From: an uncultured Clostridium sp.
GTDB lineage: Bacteria; Bacillota; Clostridia; Clostridiales; Clostridiaceae
Direction of reading: 5' to 3'
Assembly: GCA_900548455.1 (NCBI GenBank)
Contig: URKQ01000001.1
Location: forward strand, 186,001 to 250,000
DNA: 64,000 nt
The notes under the pieces are model-generated. The model did not search any database. It was not told where the DNA came from and worked only from the letters and a program-made list of their open reading frames with translations. Shown here in pieces: positions 1 through 9,200 of the stretch. Within the stretch, counting starts at the first letter, position 1. Every line of letters begins with the position of its first letter. Position numbers and translations under genes: made by a program.

Positions 1-158
1 ATTCTCCAGAAAAATTTGCTGAATATCTAGGTGTTAAGTGGGATAAAGAAAAAGGTCAATATAATGGTTATTCATTATATACAATAAATGAAAAAGAAAT
101 AACATATGTATATAGTCAATCTAGTGACCATATTGAATTTAGCTTGAGGGGATATTAA
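1..158 (+). CDS. 3' end of an unidentified gene (partial)
   Basis: An open frame enters from the left edge and ends at a TAA at 156-158; codons are in register from base 3. The visible 51 residues are polar and Tyr-rich (for example VKWDKEKGQYNGYSLYTINE). They show no membrane segment or recognisable motif. The next gene starts about 100 bases later, with no clear terminator between. I do not recognise the family from this fragment. Confidence 0.55.
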   Translation, partial: SPEKFAEYLGVKWDKEKGQYNGYSLYTINEKEITYVYSQSSDHIEFSLRGY

Positions 159-255
159 CTTTTTATTTTTAATATAAAATGATGCAATTTTGATGGCAAA
201 ATGATAAAATTTATAAACATTCCTTATGTATTATTACATATAAGGAGTGATTAAC

Positions 256-1011
256 ATGAAGAAAAAACATAATATAAAAAGAAAAGTTGTTAATAAGAAG
301 TTATGCCATATAATATGGGGAATGCTATTTTTTATAATAGCAATAGGATTTATTTTAAGTAATAAAATTGAATCAATATCTGAGGCGAAAATTTTATCTA
401 ATAATAAAGGTAAGAAAGTGGATAATCAGTTTAAAACAATTGATAAAGATTCTTGGAATTTAATCTTAGTAAATAAAAAAACTTCGTTGCCTCAAAACTT
501 TAAGGTTGATTTAACGGAACTTTCATATGGACATAAGGTTGATAGTCGCATATATGAAGATTTGCAAAATATGTTTAATGATGCTCGTAAACAAGGGTTA
601 AAACCTAAAATTTGTTCTTCCTATAGAACAAGGGAGTTTCAAGTAGAACTTTTACGTAACGAAGTTGATACATATGTAAAAAAAGGATATTCATATGATG
701 AAGCTGCAGAGGAAGCTAAAAAGTGGGTTGCAGTTCCAGGATCTAGCGAGCATGAAACGGGTTTAGCTTTAGATATAGTCTCAGAGGACTATCAAATTTT
801 AGATAAAGCTCAAGAAGATACAGCAGAACAAAGATGGCTAATGGAAAACTCATATAAGTATGGATTTATACTAAGATATCCTTCAAATAAAACGGATATT
901 ACTGGAATTAAATATGAGCCGTGGCATTATAGATATGTAGGAAAAGAAGTTGCAACAGAAATGAAAGAGAAAGGTTTATGTCTTGAAGAATATTTAATTA
1001 GTAATAAGTAA
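256..1011 (+). CDS. VanY-like D-alanyl-D-alanine carboxypeptidase, membrane-anchored
   Basis: Predicted zinc carboxypeptidase of the LAS (VanY/DacB) family, which removes the terminal D-Ala of peptidoglycan stem peptides outside the membrane. An N-terminal membrane anchor lies at about residues 18-36, followed by a linker and the catalytic domain. Family motifs visible are SSYRT (about 121), SSEHETGLALDI with zinc ligands His166 and Asp173, and EPWHYRYVG with catalytic Glu221 and ligand His224. All expected catalytic residues are present, so it should be active. Start: an in-frame GTG at 247 touches the AAGGAG site at 242-246, so the ATG at 256, nine bases downstream, is preferred (251 aa). 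No vanX or vanH neighbours are present, so it is probably a housekeeping wall-remodelling enzyme rather than part of a glycopeptide-resistance cluster. Confidence 0.85.
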   Translation: MKKKHNIKRKVVNKKLCHIIWGMLFFIIAIGFILSNKIESISEAKILSNNKGKKVDNQFKTIDKDSWNLILVNKKTSLPQNFKVDLTELSYGHKVDSRIYEDLQNMFNDARKQGLKPKICSSYRTREFQVELLRNEVDTYVKKGYSYDEAAEEAKKWVAVPGSSEHETGLALDIVSEDYQILDKAQEDTAEQRWLMENSYKYGFILRYPSNKTDITGIKYEPWHYRYVGKEVATEMKEKGLCLEEYLISNK

Positions 1012-1129
1012 TAACTGGCAGATTGATTTTTTAAGATGGAATTATTTTACAATAAAAAAGCTAAGAAGAATTATATACTGAAGGTTAAGTAATCAGTTTA
1101 TAAATCTCTTAACTTTTAAATTTTACCTT

Positions 1130-2977
1130 TTAGTTTTCAGTTATATTTGTATTTTCAAAAATACTATCTTTCTTCTCGTTTATAATTTCATCATTAAAGT
1201 AATGACTGTTTCCATGAAAGCCCTTATTTACTGCGTCTAAGCCATCTCTTTCAACTAAAGTTTTCTCATTAGAGAAGAGGCTTGTACCAAGTCCTAATCT
1301 GCCACCTTCAATTTTTACTCCCATACTTTCTAGAATAGTTGGGAACATATCAAAGGGAGCATACTGCCTATTTAAAACATTATCTGTTTTTGCAGCAGAA
1401 TTAAGAATTAAATTGAAGGTAGTTCTTTCATAGTTTGGATCAAAATCAGCAAAGAAAGCTTTATCCATACTTGTATGGTCACCAGTTAATACTATAGTAG
1501 TATTTTCATAGAAAGGTTGAGCTTGAATCCATCTAATAAATTCTACGGTTTCCTTCGTAGAATAAGCTATTACATTTGCATATTGAGATGAAAATTTATT
1601 TTCAACACCTTCTGATAAATATCCATCAGGGAAGTGAGTATCAGCTGTTTCCATGGTAAAATTAAAGGGTTTACCTTCATTATGTAATCTAGTTATTTCA
1701 TCTTTAGCGTAGTCATATAATTTGTCATCTTCAAAACCCCACCATACATAGTAATCTTCAGGTATTAATTCTTTTTCAATAGCAGCTTTATAGTCAAATA
1801 TATTGTAGCTACCATGAGTAGTATAGTAGGCTGTTAGTCCCCCGAAGTCAGCATCTGCTCCAAACATAATAGTTTGATTATAACCTTGAGCTTCTAGAAT
1901 ATCACCCATGGCAATGGCGCCAGGTAAAAATTGTCCAGAGGTACCATAGGAGTTTCCGTTTATAGGGATAATAAGAGGCATACCAGCACTCATATTTATC
2001 ATACCCGCCACAGACCATTCAGAAGCATAGGTTTGATGAGGGCCACCAAAAGGCTTATCTGTATGAGAAAAGTGAATTCCCTCATTAGCAAGTTCAGTAA
2101 GTTCAGGCATGATATTTTCTTTCATATATCCACCTAGTTCCTTAGGAAGATATGAATTTTCTATGGATTCTAGATATATGTGAATTACATTTCGCTTATC
2201 TTTAGGGAAAGACATCGAAACATTTCTTGGATCCTTATAATTTTCTTCAAAATAAGGTGAATCTGTAAGAGCTATTTTCACTATTTCAGTTATACCTAAT
2301 TTTTTAGAGCCATAGCTTACTCCGCCTACAAGACATATAACAGATAGAATCAAAGAAATATTTTTTAGTATTCTTTGAGATAAAATTCTTTTTTTATTAT
2401 TTTTTATAGATATATAGATATCATAACTGAAATTCATAAATAGTAGGAAAACTATAGCACCTACTACAAAGGCAAAAACTGGTGAAGAAAGAATTTCAAT
2501 TAAAGAATCATTGCTTGTACCTTTAAGAGGTGACTTTAAGTTAAATAAGAATTGTTCCGGTGTTATATTTCCAAAGAAGCTTAAAAACCAATTTGCAAAA
2601 GATACAAAAGCCATTCCAATAGCAAAAAATAAAGTAAATATAACTTTTAAAATTATACTTTTTTTACTTTTTTCCTTTGATGCTTTACTAAAAGTAATTT
2701 TCCCGTTTAACACACCTTTAAAAAATAAAACTATCAACCCAACTATTAAAGCAAAACCAATATATTTTATGGAAAAGCCCACAGAGTATATTTGTGGGTT
2801 TAAAATATTATTAACCTTAAATATAAATTTTAGAATGCCTAATATAACAACATTAAATAGTGTGGTAAAAAATAATAGATTTTTTACTATGCTTTTTTTA
2901 TCAGTCTTATTATCCATAACAAAGCAATTAAGTAGTGATAGTGCTATGCCTACAATTAAAAAACTTAAGATTTGCAT
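1130..2977 (-). CDS. LtaS/OpgB-like membrane phosphoglycerol transferase (sulfatase fold)
   Basis: A 615-aa polytopic protein with about five N-terminal membrane helices (to about residue 220) followed by an extracellular alkaline-phosphatase-fold domain. It is predicted to transfer phosphoglycerol from phosphatidylglycerol onto a polymer or glycan at the cell surface. The metal-binding start of the domain is NVIHIYLES (Glu270). The segment HQTYASEWSVAGMINMSAG supplies Thr316, the likely nucleophile. TGDHTSMD near residue 490 gives further metal ligands. The WSVAGM...G.PL pattern is closer to OpgB/MdoB phosphoglycerol transferase I than to staphylococcal LtaS. Start is supported by AGGAGG just upstream on the minus strand. 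It is convergent with the VanY-like gene. Substrate (lipoteichoic acid, glycan or other) cannot be told from sequence. Confidence 0.8.
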   Translation of the reverse strand: MQILSFLIVGIALSLLNCFVMDNKTDKKSIVKNLLFFTTLFNVVILGILKFIFKVNNILNPQIYSVGFSIKYIGFALIVGLIVLFFKGVLNGKITFSKASKEKSKKSIILKVIFTLFFAIGMAFVSFANWFLSFFGNITPEQFLFNLKSPLKGTSNDSLIEILSSPVFAFVVGAIVFLLFMNFSYDIYISIKNNKKRILSQRILKNISLILSVICLVGGVSYGSKKLGITEIVKIALTDSPYFEENYKDPRNVSMSFPKDKRNVIHIYLESIENSYLPKELGGYMKENIMPELTELANEGIHFSHTDKPFGGPHQTYASEWSVAGMINMSAGMPLIIPINGNSYGTSGQFLPGAIAMGDILEAQGYNQTIMFGADADFGGLTAYYTTHGSYNIFDYKAAIEKELIPEDYYVWWGFEDDKLYDYAKDEITRLHNEGKPFNFTMETADTHFPDGYLSEGVENKFSSQYANVIAYSTKETVEFIRWIQAQPFYENTTIVLTGDHTSMDKAFFADFDPNYERTTFNLILNSAAKTDNVLNRQYAPFDMFPTILESMGVKIEGGRLGLGTSLFSNEKTLVERDGLDAVNKGFHGNSHYFNDEIINEKKDSIFENTNITEN

Positions 2978-3086
2978 ATTTTCCTCCTTGTATATAAGAA
3001 ACTATTTCTTATGTAAAATATATATTAATATGAGGAATTATATCATATATTGTAATATTTTAAAATATATCTAGTATATATTACTT

Positions 3087-3122
3087 AAATGTAATATAAA
3101 TGTAATTTTAAGCTTCTATAAT
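3087..3122 (+). promoter_or_regulatory. Direct-repeat box and -10 in front of module A
   Basis: Two exact copies of AAATGTAAT (3087-3095 and 3098-3106), 11 bp apart, sit 10 bp before a TATAAT (3117-3122). There is no consensus -35 at the expected spacing. Direct repeats one helical turn apart beside a weak promoter suit an OmpR-type activator such as the regulator encoded in this module. This is inference. Confidence 0.4.
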
Positions 3123-3144
3123 ATTAGATATTAGGAGGGGTTTT

Positions 3145-3825
3145 ATGGGAAAGATAAATTTAAGTGGTGTGTATAGACAGTATAATAAAGGAGAAAATAT
3201 AATTTATGCTTTAAATGATGTTAGTTTGAATATTCAGGGTGGTGAATATGTAGCTATTATAGGTCCTAGTGGGTCAGGAAAGACAACCTTACTTAATATT
3301 ATTGGAGGAATTGATAAAGCAACAAAGGGTGAAATTATAGTCAACGATACATCAATAACTAAACTAAGTAGTGATAAACTTGCAATTTTTAGAAGAAGGA
3401 ATATAGGAATTGTATATCAAAGTTATAACCTTTTACCAGTTTTAACGGCTAGAGAAAACATATTAATGCCAACATGGCTTGATGGGAAAGGGCTTGATAT
3501 GGAGTACTTTAATGAAATTATAAACACTTTAGGTATTAAAGATAGGTTAGAGCATTATCCTTCACAGCTTTCAGGAGGTCAACAGCAGAGAGTGTCTATA
3601 GCTAGAGCACTTATAAATAAGCCGTCCATAATCTTAGCAGACGAACCAACAGGAAATCTTGATAGTGAAAATTCAAAAGAGATAATTGAACTTTTAAGAT
3701 ATTCAGCTAAAAAATTTAGACAAACCCTTATAATTATTACTCATGACTTAGAGGTTGCAGGAAAAGCAGATAGAATTATTAAAATAAAAGATGGGAAAAT
3801 AATTTTGGGAGGAGATAATGTATAG
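3145..3825 (+). CDS. ABC transporter ATP-binding protein, module A
   Basis: A 226-aa LolD/MacB/BceA-type nucleotide-binding protein that powers the FtsX-type permease encoded next. Walker A GPSGSGKTT is at residues 40-48, the Q-loop lies in VYQSYNLLP, the signature is LSGGQQQR, Walker B is IILADEPTG and the switch histidine is in IITHD. Length is normal for the family. Start: ATG after TTAGGAGGGG. It overlaps the permease by 8 bases, so the two are translationally coupled. Its two paralogs in this window are at 12749 and 23914. Such pairs with a two-component system usually serve in cationic-peptide or bacitracin sensing and resistance; the substrate here is unknown. Confidence 0.9.
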   Translation: MGKINLSGVYRQYNKGENIIYALNDVSLNIQGGEYVAIIGPSGSGKTTLLNIIGGIDKATKGEIIVNDTSITKLSSDKLAIFRRRNIGIVYQSYNLLPVLTARENILMPTWLDGKGLDMEYFNEIINTLGIKDRLEHYPSQLSGGQQQRVSIARALINKPSIILADEPTGNLDSENSKEIIELLRYSAKKFRQTLIIITHDLEVAGKADRIIKIKDGKIILGGDNV

Positions 3826-6256
3826 GGTCATTGCTAGGAAAGAGATGAAGAAAGATAAGAAAGAAACCTTTGCTTGCATCCTTTCTATAGCAATAGCAAT
3901 AGTAGTTTTTTCAAATATAATTTATTTTTTTAATGTAAAGAATGAATATGAAAACTTAGATAATAGATATTTTTATGGCGATTATAGTGTGGAGATTACT
4001 AATGTAGATAGTGAAGTTGCAAAGAATTTAATTAATTCTGTTGAGGTTGAAACCTACGGTATATTAAAGATGAAAGACCTTTCTAGTTTTACTTTGGTGG
4101 AGATGGATAATAATTTTAAAAATATGCTTGATGGTAAATTTCATATTTCAGAGGGAGATGTGCCAAGTGAAGATAATGACATAATTGCTGAATATTTAAC
4201 ACTTCATAAAATAGGAGGAGGTGTTGGAGATAGTGTAAATATTGAAGGGGAAAATTATAAAATAACGGGAGCCATGCGCTACCTGCCTATACCCTTTTTA
4301 AATATAGAAAATAGCATTATAACTTGTAATAATGAGGGTATTGATTTAAGTGATGATGGAATCTACCGTGTTTATTTAAAGTTAAAGGATAAAAAAAATC
4401 AAAGGGAAGATATAGCTAAAATTTTAGAAAGAAATAATATTGAGCGGGAAAGATATCTTTTAAATGCAGACTATGTTGATAGTTTTCAAATAAGATTAGA
4501 ACTGGAAGAAAAAATAATTAAATACTTTCTTATGGGTATAGTGACTTTAATGGCTATAACAATAATTTGCAATTCTTTTAGTGTTTCTAATAGTAAAAAG
4601 GTTAAGGAATTTGGAATTTTAAAATCTATCGGGGCTACCTCAAAACAAATTAGAAAGATAGTTTATACCCAATCCTTAATAATAGGTGTAATGGGTATAC
4701 TCTTAGGATTTATTTTAACTCTTTTATCGGTAAAAATATTTACATCAATGATAACTACCATTATTAGTAGTTATGTTATGGGAGAAGTTGAACTAAAATT
4801 TTTTACTTTGTTAAAAACTTTTGTATTAGGTAGTGTTATAGCACTAATTACAACTTTTATAGCTTCTTTTAAACCAGCTTTTTTAGCAGGTAGAATTGAA
4901 ATAAATCAAGCTTTGGCTGGAATAAATATAAACAGAAAAGAAAACTTGATTAATAAAAGTCCTAGAGGTATAAAAAGGATTTTTGGTGATATTGGTATTT
5001 TGTCCTATAAAAACATTAAAAGATCTAAGGGAACTTTAAAGTTTAATATTTTTTCTTTATCAATTTCAATAATTTTAACTATGGCATTTTCAACCTATGT
5101 GTTATCTACAATGGAATATAATAAAAGTAATATTTTTAATTTACCCGATGACATTGAAATAAGTGGTAATTATAGTGAGGAAGATAAAGAGTATATAAAG
5201 AGTTTAGATGGAGTTAATGTATATGAAGAAAAAAGCACTCAAACTGAGCTTTCACTTAAGGATGAAGAGTTAACCGATTATTATTTTCAATGTAAGCCTA
5301 AGGCTGAACATGCTTATGAAACTCAGTACTATTCTGAGCTTGTAAGACTTGAATTTTACGATGATAATAAATTAAATAAAATTGAAAGTAATTTAATTGA
5401 AGGCACTAATAATAAAGAACTCTTGGAAAATAATGGAGTAATACTATGTGATAACGGCATAGATCCTAATTTTACAAATTTAAAAGTTGGAGATAAGATA
5501 AGGCTTCCTCGTTTAGGATATTGTGGAGCGGTTATAATAGATAAAGATTATCGAAATGATTATAAAAATGTGGTTATAAATGAGGATTTTTATGAATTTA
5601 CAATTGTAGGCATAATCGATAAAATGTTTGGCGTTAGAGAAGAAGAAGGCATGGACTTAGGTATAGATATTATAATGCCATTAGATGCTGTAAACTTATT
5701 AAATCCTATTAAGACAGAGTGTACTCTAACCATAAGTGGGACAAGTAGAAATCAAGATAAAGAAATTTTTGAAAATGTAGGTAAAAGGATCGTTGAAGCA
5801 GAGGGGAGCTATAATAGTGGATATGAAAAAAAATATTTTTACAGTAAAGAACAAAACACTATTAACACCCTTGGGTATTCTTTTATTTTCATGATAACTT
5901 TAATGGCTTTTGCTAGCATTATTAATACGTCTATTTCTAATATGATATCAAGGAAAAGGGAAGTGGCAATTTTAAAATCCATTGGAATGACTTCTTATGA
6001 TATTAAAAAAATGATATTAAATGAAAATTTAATTATAGGTTTTTGGACCATATTATTTGGAGAAACCTTTGGATTAATTTTTAGCAAAGCGATTACTTAT
6101 TTTTTAGGGATCTTATTTAGAAAACCTGTTAATGTATCTATAATAACGCTTATTTTTATTCCTTTTATATTTGTTTTTTTAATGATTTTAATTAACTATA
6201 TCAATGGAAAAAAATGGAGCTATATTGACATTAAAGAAACACTTTACGAAAATTAA
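3818..6256 (+). CDS. FtsX-family ABC transporter permease, module A
   Basis: An 812-aa permease built from two FtsX-like halves. The first helix lies at about residues 17-38, followed by an extracytoplasmic domain to about 230 and three helices to about 360. The second half repeats this: a helix at about 400-422, an extracytoplasmic domain to about 680, and three C-terminal helices. The conserved FtsX sequence after helix 2 of each half is visible (KVKEFGILKSIGATSKQI and KREVAILKSIGMTSYDI). This eight-helix, two-ectodomain plan differs from the ten-helix BceB plan and resembles MacB/SalY-type permeases fused in tandem. It probably acts by mechanotransmission on an extracellular or membrane-embedded substrate. 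Start is ATG inside the end of the ATPase gene. Confidence 0.85.
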   Translation: MYRVIARKEMKKDKKETFACILSIAIAIVVFSNIIYFFNVKNEYENLDNRYFYGDYSVEITNVDSEVAKNLINSVEVETYGILKMKDLSSFTLVEMDNNFKNMLDGKFHISEGDVPSEDNDIIAEYLTLHKIGGGVGDSVNIEGENYKITGAMRYLPIPFLNIENSIITCNNEGIDLSDDGIYRVYLKLKDKKNQREDIAKILERNNIERERYLLNADYVDSFQIRLELEEKIIKYFLMGIVTLMAITIICNSFSVSNSKKVKEFGILKSIGATSKQIRKIVYTQSLIIGVMGILLGFILTLLSVKIFTSMITTIISSYVMGEVELKFFTLLKTFVLGSVIALITTFIASFKPAFLAGRIEINQALAGININRKENLINKSPRGIKRIFGDIGILSYKNIKRSKGTLKFNIFSLSISIILTMAFSTYVLSTMEYNKSNIFNLPDDIEISGNYSEEDKEYIKSLDGVNVYEEKSTQTELSLKDEELTDYYFQCKPKAEHAYETQYYSELVRLEFYDDNKLNKIESNLIEGTNNKELLENNGVILCDNGIDPNFTNLKVGDKIRLPRLGYCGAVIIDKDYRNDYKNVVINEDFYEFTIVGIIDKMFGVREEEGMDLGIDIIMPLDAVNLLNPIKTECTLTISGTSRNQDKEIFENVGKRIVEAEGSYNSGYEKKYFYSKEQNTINTLGYSFIFMITLMAFASIINTSISNMISRKREVAILKSIGMTSYDIKKMILNENLIIGFWTILFGETFGLIFSKAITYFLGILFRKPVNVSIITLIFIPFIFVFLMILINYINGKKWSYIDIKETLYEN

Positions 6257-6264
6257 GAAAAATA

Positions 6265-6309
6265 GATGCCCTTAGAGATAAGTTTACAATAATTAACTCT
6301 AAGGGTATC
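6265..6309 (+). other. Hairpin between transporter and regulator genes, module A
   Basis: Inverted repeat CCCTTAGAG (6269-6277) and CTCTAAGGG (6297-6305), flanked by pairing GAT and ATC, in the 97-bp gap between permease and regulator genes. There is no strong T-run. It could be a partial terminator or processing site that sets the transporter-to-sensor ratio. Confidence 0.5.
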
Positions 6310-6353
6310 ATTGTTATAGAGTTGTAGTAAAAAATATTGGGGGATAGATCAAA

Positions 6354-7040
6354 ATGGAGATATTGTTAATTGAAGATGATGAAGGAGTTGGAAGTAGTTT
6401 TACATATGCTTTAAATAGAAAAGGAAATAATGTTCATTGGGCAGGACAAATTAAAGAAGCTTGGAAATTATTAAAGAAGAATATTTATGATGTAATACTT
6501 TTAGATATAAAACTTCCCGATGGTGATGGGTTTTCGTTTTGCATTTCTTTAAGAAAGAAGATAGATACTCCTATAGTTTTTATTACTGCTTGTGATGAAG
6601 AAAAAGATATTATAAAAGGCCTTGAAATTGGTGGAGATGACTATATTACAAAGCCTGTGAGAATTAATGAACTTATAGCTAGAATTAATGCCGTAATGAG
6701 AAGAACTAAAAAAAGTAGGATTAATTTAATAAAAACGGGAGATATGAAGGTATATCCTGATAACTTTGAAATTATTATAAAGGAAGAAAAGATAAATATT
6801 ACACCAACAGAATTTAATATTATTTTATATCTTATCAATAATCGAAATCAAGTGATTACCAAGGACAAGCTTCTAGATTATTTTTGGGATTCAAAGGGAA
6901 ATTATATAGATTCCAATTCACTTAATGTATATATGAAAAGGCTTAGAGAGAAAATTGAGGATGATATTAAGTGTCCTAAATATATAAAAACTGTTCGAGG
7001 CGTTGGTTATAGGTGGGGGATGGATGTAAATGAGTTTTAG
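6354..7040 (+). CDS. OmpR-family response regulator, module A
   Basis: A 228-aa two-component regulator. The receiver domain (1-115) has the acidic pocket IEDD (residues 6-9), phosphoacceptor Asp51 in LLDIKLPDGDG and the conserved Lys in YITKPVRI. A winged-helix DNA-binding domain follows (about 130-225), with the RGVGYRW ending typical of OmpR/PhoB proteins. It overlaps the kinase gene by 11 bases. Its likely targets are the module A transporter promoter and perhaps the nearby repeat boxes. Paralogs in the window are at 15967 and 27215. Confidence 0.9.
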   Translation: MEILLIEDDEGVGSSFTYALNRKGNNVHWAGQIKEAWKLLKKNIYDVILLDIKLPDGDGFSFCISLRKKIDTPIVFITACDEEKDIIKGLEIGGDDYITKPVRINELIARINAVMRRTKKSRINLIKTGDMKVYPDNFEIIIKEEKINITPTEFNIILYLINNRNQVITKDKLLDYFWDSKGNYIDSNSLNVYMKRLREKIEDDIKCPKYIKTVRGVGYRWGMDVNEF

Positions 7041-8295
7041 TACATTTTTTGAAAATAGAGAAGTTAAAGTTATTTCTTTATTTTTTCTAGTGTGGCTTTT
7101 TTTAATGTGTTTTTTAGGAATTAAAGTTATTGATATGGAAGTTGAAAAACTTAATAGAAACTATATAAATGGGAATCTAGTTTTAGCTAAAAGGATAATT
7201 GAAGTAGATGAAGATTTAAAGGATGAAGTTATAGGTGCTTTTTCTAAAGAGGCTGATGAAGAAGAAATAGAAGAAAGTAGAGATATTTTAACTTCTTATG
7301 GATATGATGAAAAAATGGATGGAAAGTATAATATATATTTAGATGGGTTAGATGGAAAATTTAAAAGTGATTATTTTTTATCTATGTCTATAGGAGTCAG
7401 TATATGTTTTGTTTTTGTACTTTGGTGTTTTAAAAATGTATTTAAAAGAGTGTCGAAAATCACTAAAGTTGCTGAAATGGTCGCTCTTGGTAATTATAAA
7501 GTAAAGATGGATTATATAAATGATGAAGGGGATATCTCAAAACTTGCATATCAAATTGAAGCTATGACTAATAGGATGAAGAGTATTATTGAAGAGCTTA
7601 ATATGGAGAGGATTAATTTAAAGAATCTTATTTCAGATATTTCTCATCAGCTTAGAACACCTCTATCAACCCTTGTTATGAATAACAGTATAATTGAGTG
7701 CGAGGAATGTAAAGACATTAATGAAATTAAAGATATAACTAAAGTATCCTCCATTCAACTTGATAAAATGGAATGGCTTATAGAAAGCCTTCTTAAAATG
7801 GCGCGGTTTGATGCAGGAGTAATTAAATTTAAAAAAGTGGAGGCTATTATAGGAAAGACCATTGATAGTGCTTTAATTTCTTTATTTGATAAAGCTGAAT
7901 CTAAAAATATAGCCATAGAAATAAAGGGAGATTATAACGCCGTTATAAACCATGATAAAAAATGGATCTCTGAGGGGTTATCTAATATAGTGAAAAATGC
8001 CATAGAGTATACTAGTGTTGGTGGCAAGATTGTAATTGAAGTTATAAGTAGCAGTCTTATGAATGAAATTAAAATAAGCGATAATGGGATAGGAATAAAT
8101 GAGCAGGATTTAAATAAAGTATTTTCTAGATATTACAAGGGTGATGATAGCACAAATCCAAGAAGTATTGGTATAGGACTCGCTCTTTCAAGGAAAATTA
8201 TTGAAGGACATGGTGGAAGTATTTCTGTAGAAAGTCATGTAGGTCTAGGAACAACTTTTTCTATTATATTTCTAAAAGAATTTATTGTGAAATAG
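7030..8295 (+). CDS. Sensor histidine kinase, module A
   Basis: A 421-aa membrane kinase. Helices lie at about 14-34 and 115-135 and bracket an extracytoplasmic region of about 80 residues rich in Glu/Asp. A HAMP-like linker is followed by the H-box SDISHQLRTPL with phospho-accepting His206. The ATPase domain has an N-box (NIVKNAIEY), G1 (DNGIGI) and G2 (GIGLALS). The acidic ectodomain could bind a cationic ligand, or the kinase may be signalled by the adjacent permease as in Bce systems. This is inference. Start is ATG in TAAATGAG, inside the end of the regulator gene. Confidence 0.88.
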   Translation: MSFSTFFENREVKVISLFFLVWLFLMCFLGIKVIDMEVEKLNRNYINGNLVLAKRIIEVDEDLKDEVIGAFSKEADEEEIEESRDILTSYGYDEKMDGKYNIYLDGLDGKFKSDYFLSMSIGVSICFVFVLWCFKNVFKRVSKITKVAEMVALGNYKVKMDYINDEGDISKLAYQIEAMTNRMKSIIEELNMERINLKNLISDISHQLRTPLSTLVMNNSIIECEECKDINEIKDITKVSSIQLDKMEWLIESLLKMARFDAGVIKFKKVEAIIGKTIDSALISLFDKAESKNIAIEIKGDYNAVINHDKKWISEGLSNIVKNAIEYTSVGGKIVIEVISSSLMNEIKISDNGIGINEQDLNKVFSRYYKGDDSTNPRSIGIGLALSRKIIEGHGGSISVESHVGLGTTFSIIFLKEFIVK

Positions 8296-8326
8296 AGTGA
8301 TTAGTCATATATTGGGAGGTGTATTT

Positions 8327-9004
8327 ATGGATAATTACTATGAACAACGGTTAAATTCCACAAAATTGTTTCAGGTTTATGAAACTAAGCATCCAAGAAT
8401 TAAGCGTTATTTAAGTGAAGAGATTAAATTTGTACTGGAAGATTTAAGGGGCGATGAAAAAGTTTTGGAGGTTGGAACAGGATATGGGCGTATAATTAAG
8501 GAGCTGGAACCTTTTGCCTCAAAACTTGTAGGTATCGATATTTCAAAAGATTCTGTAGAACTTGGTAGAAATTATATAAAAGGAAGTCCTAGATGCAGCA
8601 TTGAAGTTATGGATGCTTACAACCTTAAATTTGGTGAAGAATTTGATGTGGTATTATGTTTGCAAAATGGGTTATCAGCTATGAAAGGAAACCCTATAGA
8701 TTTGGTTGAACAATGCATGAAAGTACTTGTTCCTGGAGGAAGGGCTTATTTTAGCACCTACAGCTTCAAATTTTGGAACCATCGTCTAGATTGGTTTCAT
8801 GAACAAGCGGACAAGGGTCTTGTTGGAGAAATTGACCTAGAAAAAACTCATAATGGTATAATTACGTGTAAGGATGGATTTGTTGCTACTACACTTTCAG
8901 AAGATGAACTTAAAAAATTAGGTGAGGAATTTGGCAACAATTATATTATTAAAGAAGTAGACGAGTCAAGTCTATTTCTTATTATTAAAAAGCCTATAGA
9001 TTGA
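8327..9004 (+). CDS. Class I SAM-dependent methyltransferase
   Basis: A 225-aa soluble protein. The Rossmann SAM-binding motif I is VLEVGTGYGR (about residues 45-54), with the acidic end of strand 2 in VGIDISKDS and motif IV-like FDVVLCLQNGLS. It resembles small-molecule or UbiE-type methyltransferases; substrate not predictable. Start: an in-frame GTG at 8297 lacks a site, while the ATG at 8327 follows GGGAGGTG at the right distance. It lies just after the module A kinase with no terminator between, so it is probably cotranscribed, and it ends in a strong terminator. Confidence 0.75.
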   Translation: MDNYYEQRLNSTKLFQVYETKHPRIKRYLSEEIKFVLEDLRGDEKVLEVGTGYGRIIKELEPFASKLVGIDISKDSVELGRNYIKGSPRCSIEVMDAYNLKFGEEFDVVLCLQNGLSAMKGNPIDLVEQCMKVLVPGGRAYFSTYSFKFWNHRLDWFHEQADKGLVGEIDLEKTHNGIITCKDGFVATTLSEDELKKLGEEFGNNYIIKEVDESSLFLIIKKPID

Positions 9005-9033
9005 GCATAGAGTTTATACTCTGTGCTTTTTTT
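9004..9033 (+). terminator. Terminator ending module A and the methyltransferase gene
   Basis: Nine-bp stem AGCATAGAG/CTCTGTGCT with one G-T pair, a 6-nt loop and a run of seven T. Confidence 0.85.
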
Positions 9034-9200
9034 ATGTCTAGAAAAGTATAAAAGTTTTGGACTTCAAAATGGAGTGATATGAAGGCATTACAATAAATTA
9101 TTGGGTAAAACCCTAGATATTAAAAGTAAGGGATGAAGGGAAAAGTTCCCCTCATAAGCAGCAAGTTTTTGGTAAAAAACATTTATAGAATTTGTATGTA

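Noticed and set aside
2511..3074. 187-codon plus-strand frame opposite the phosphoglycerol transferase
   Set aside because: It lies antisense to a clear transmembrane coding region and has no ribosome site; hydrophobic codons read backwards give long open frames in AT-rich DNA.
9050..9200. Small hairpin AGGGAA/TTCCCT with flanking ATGA/TCAT in the gap after the methyltransferase gene
   Set aside because: No repeat, conserved motif or T-run that would support a riboswitch or terminator; could be chance.
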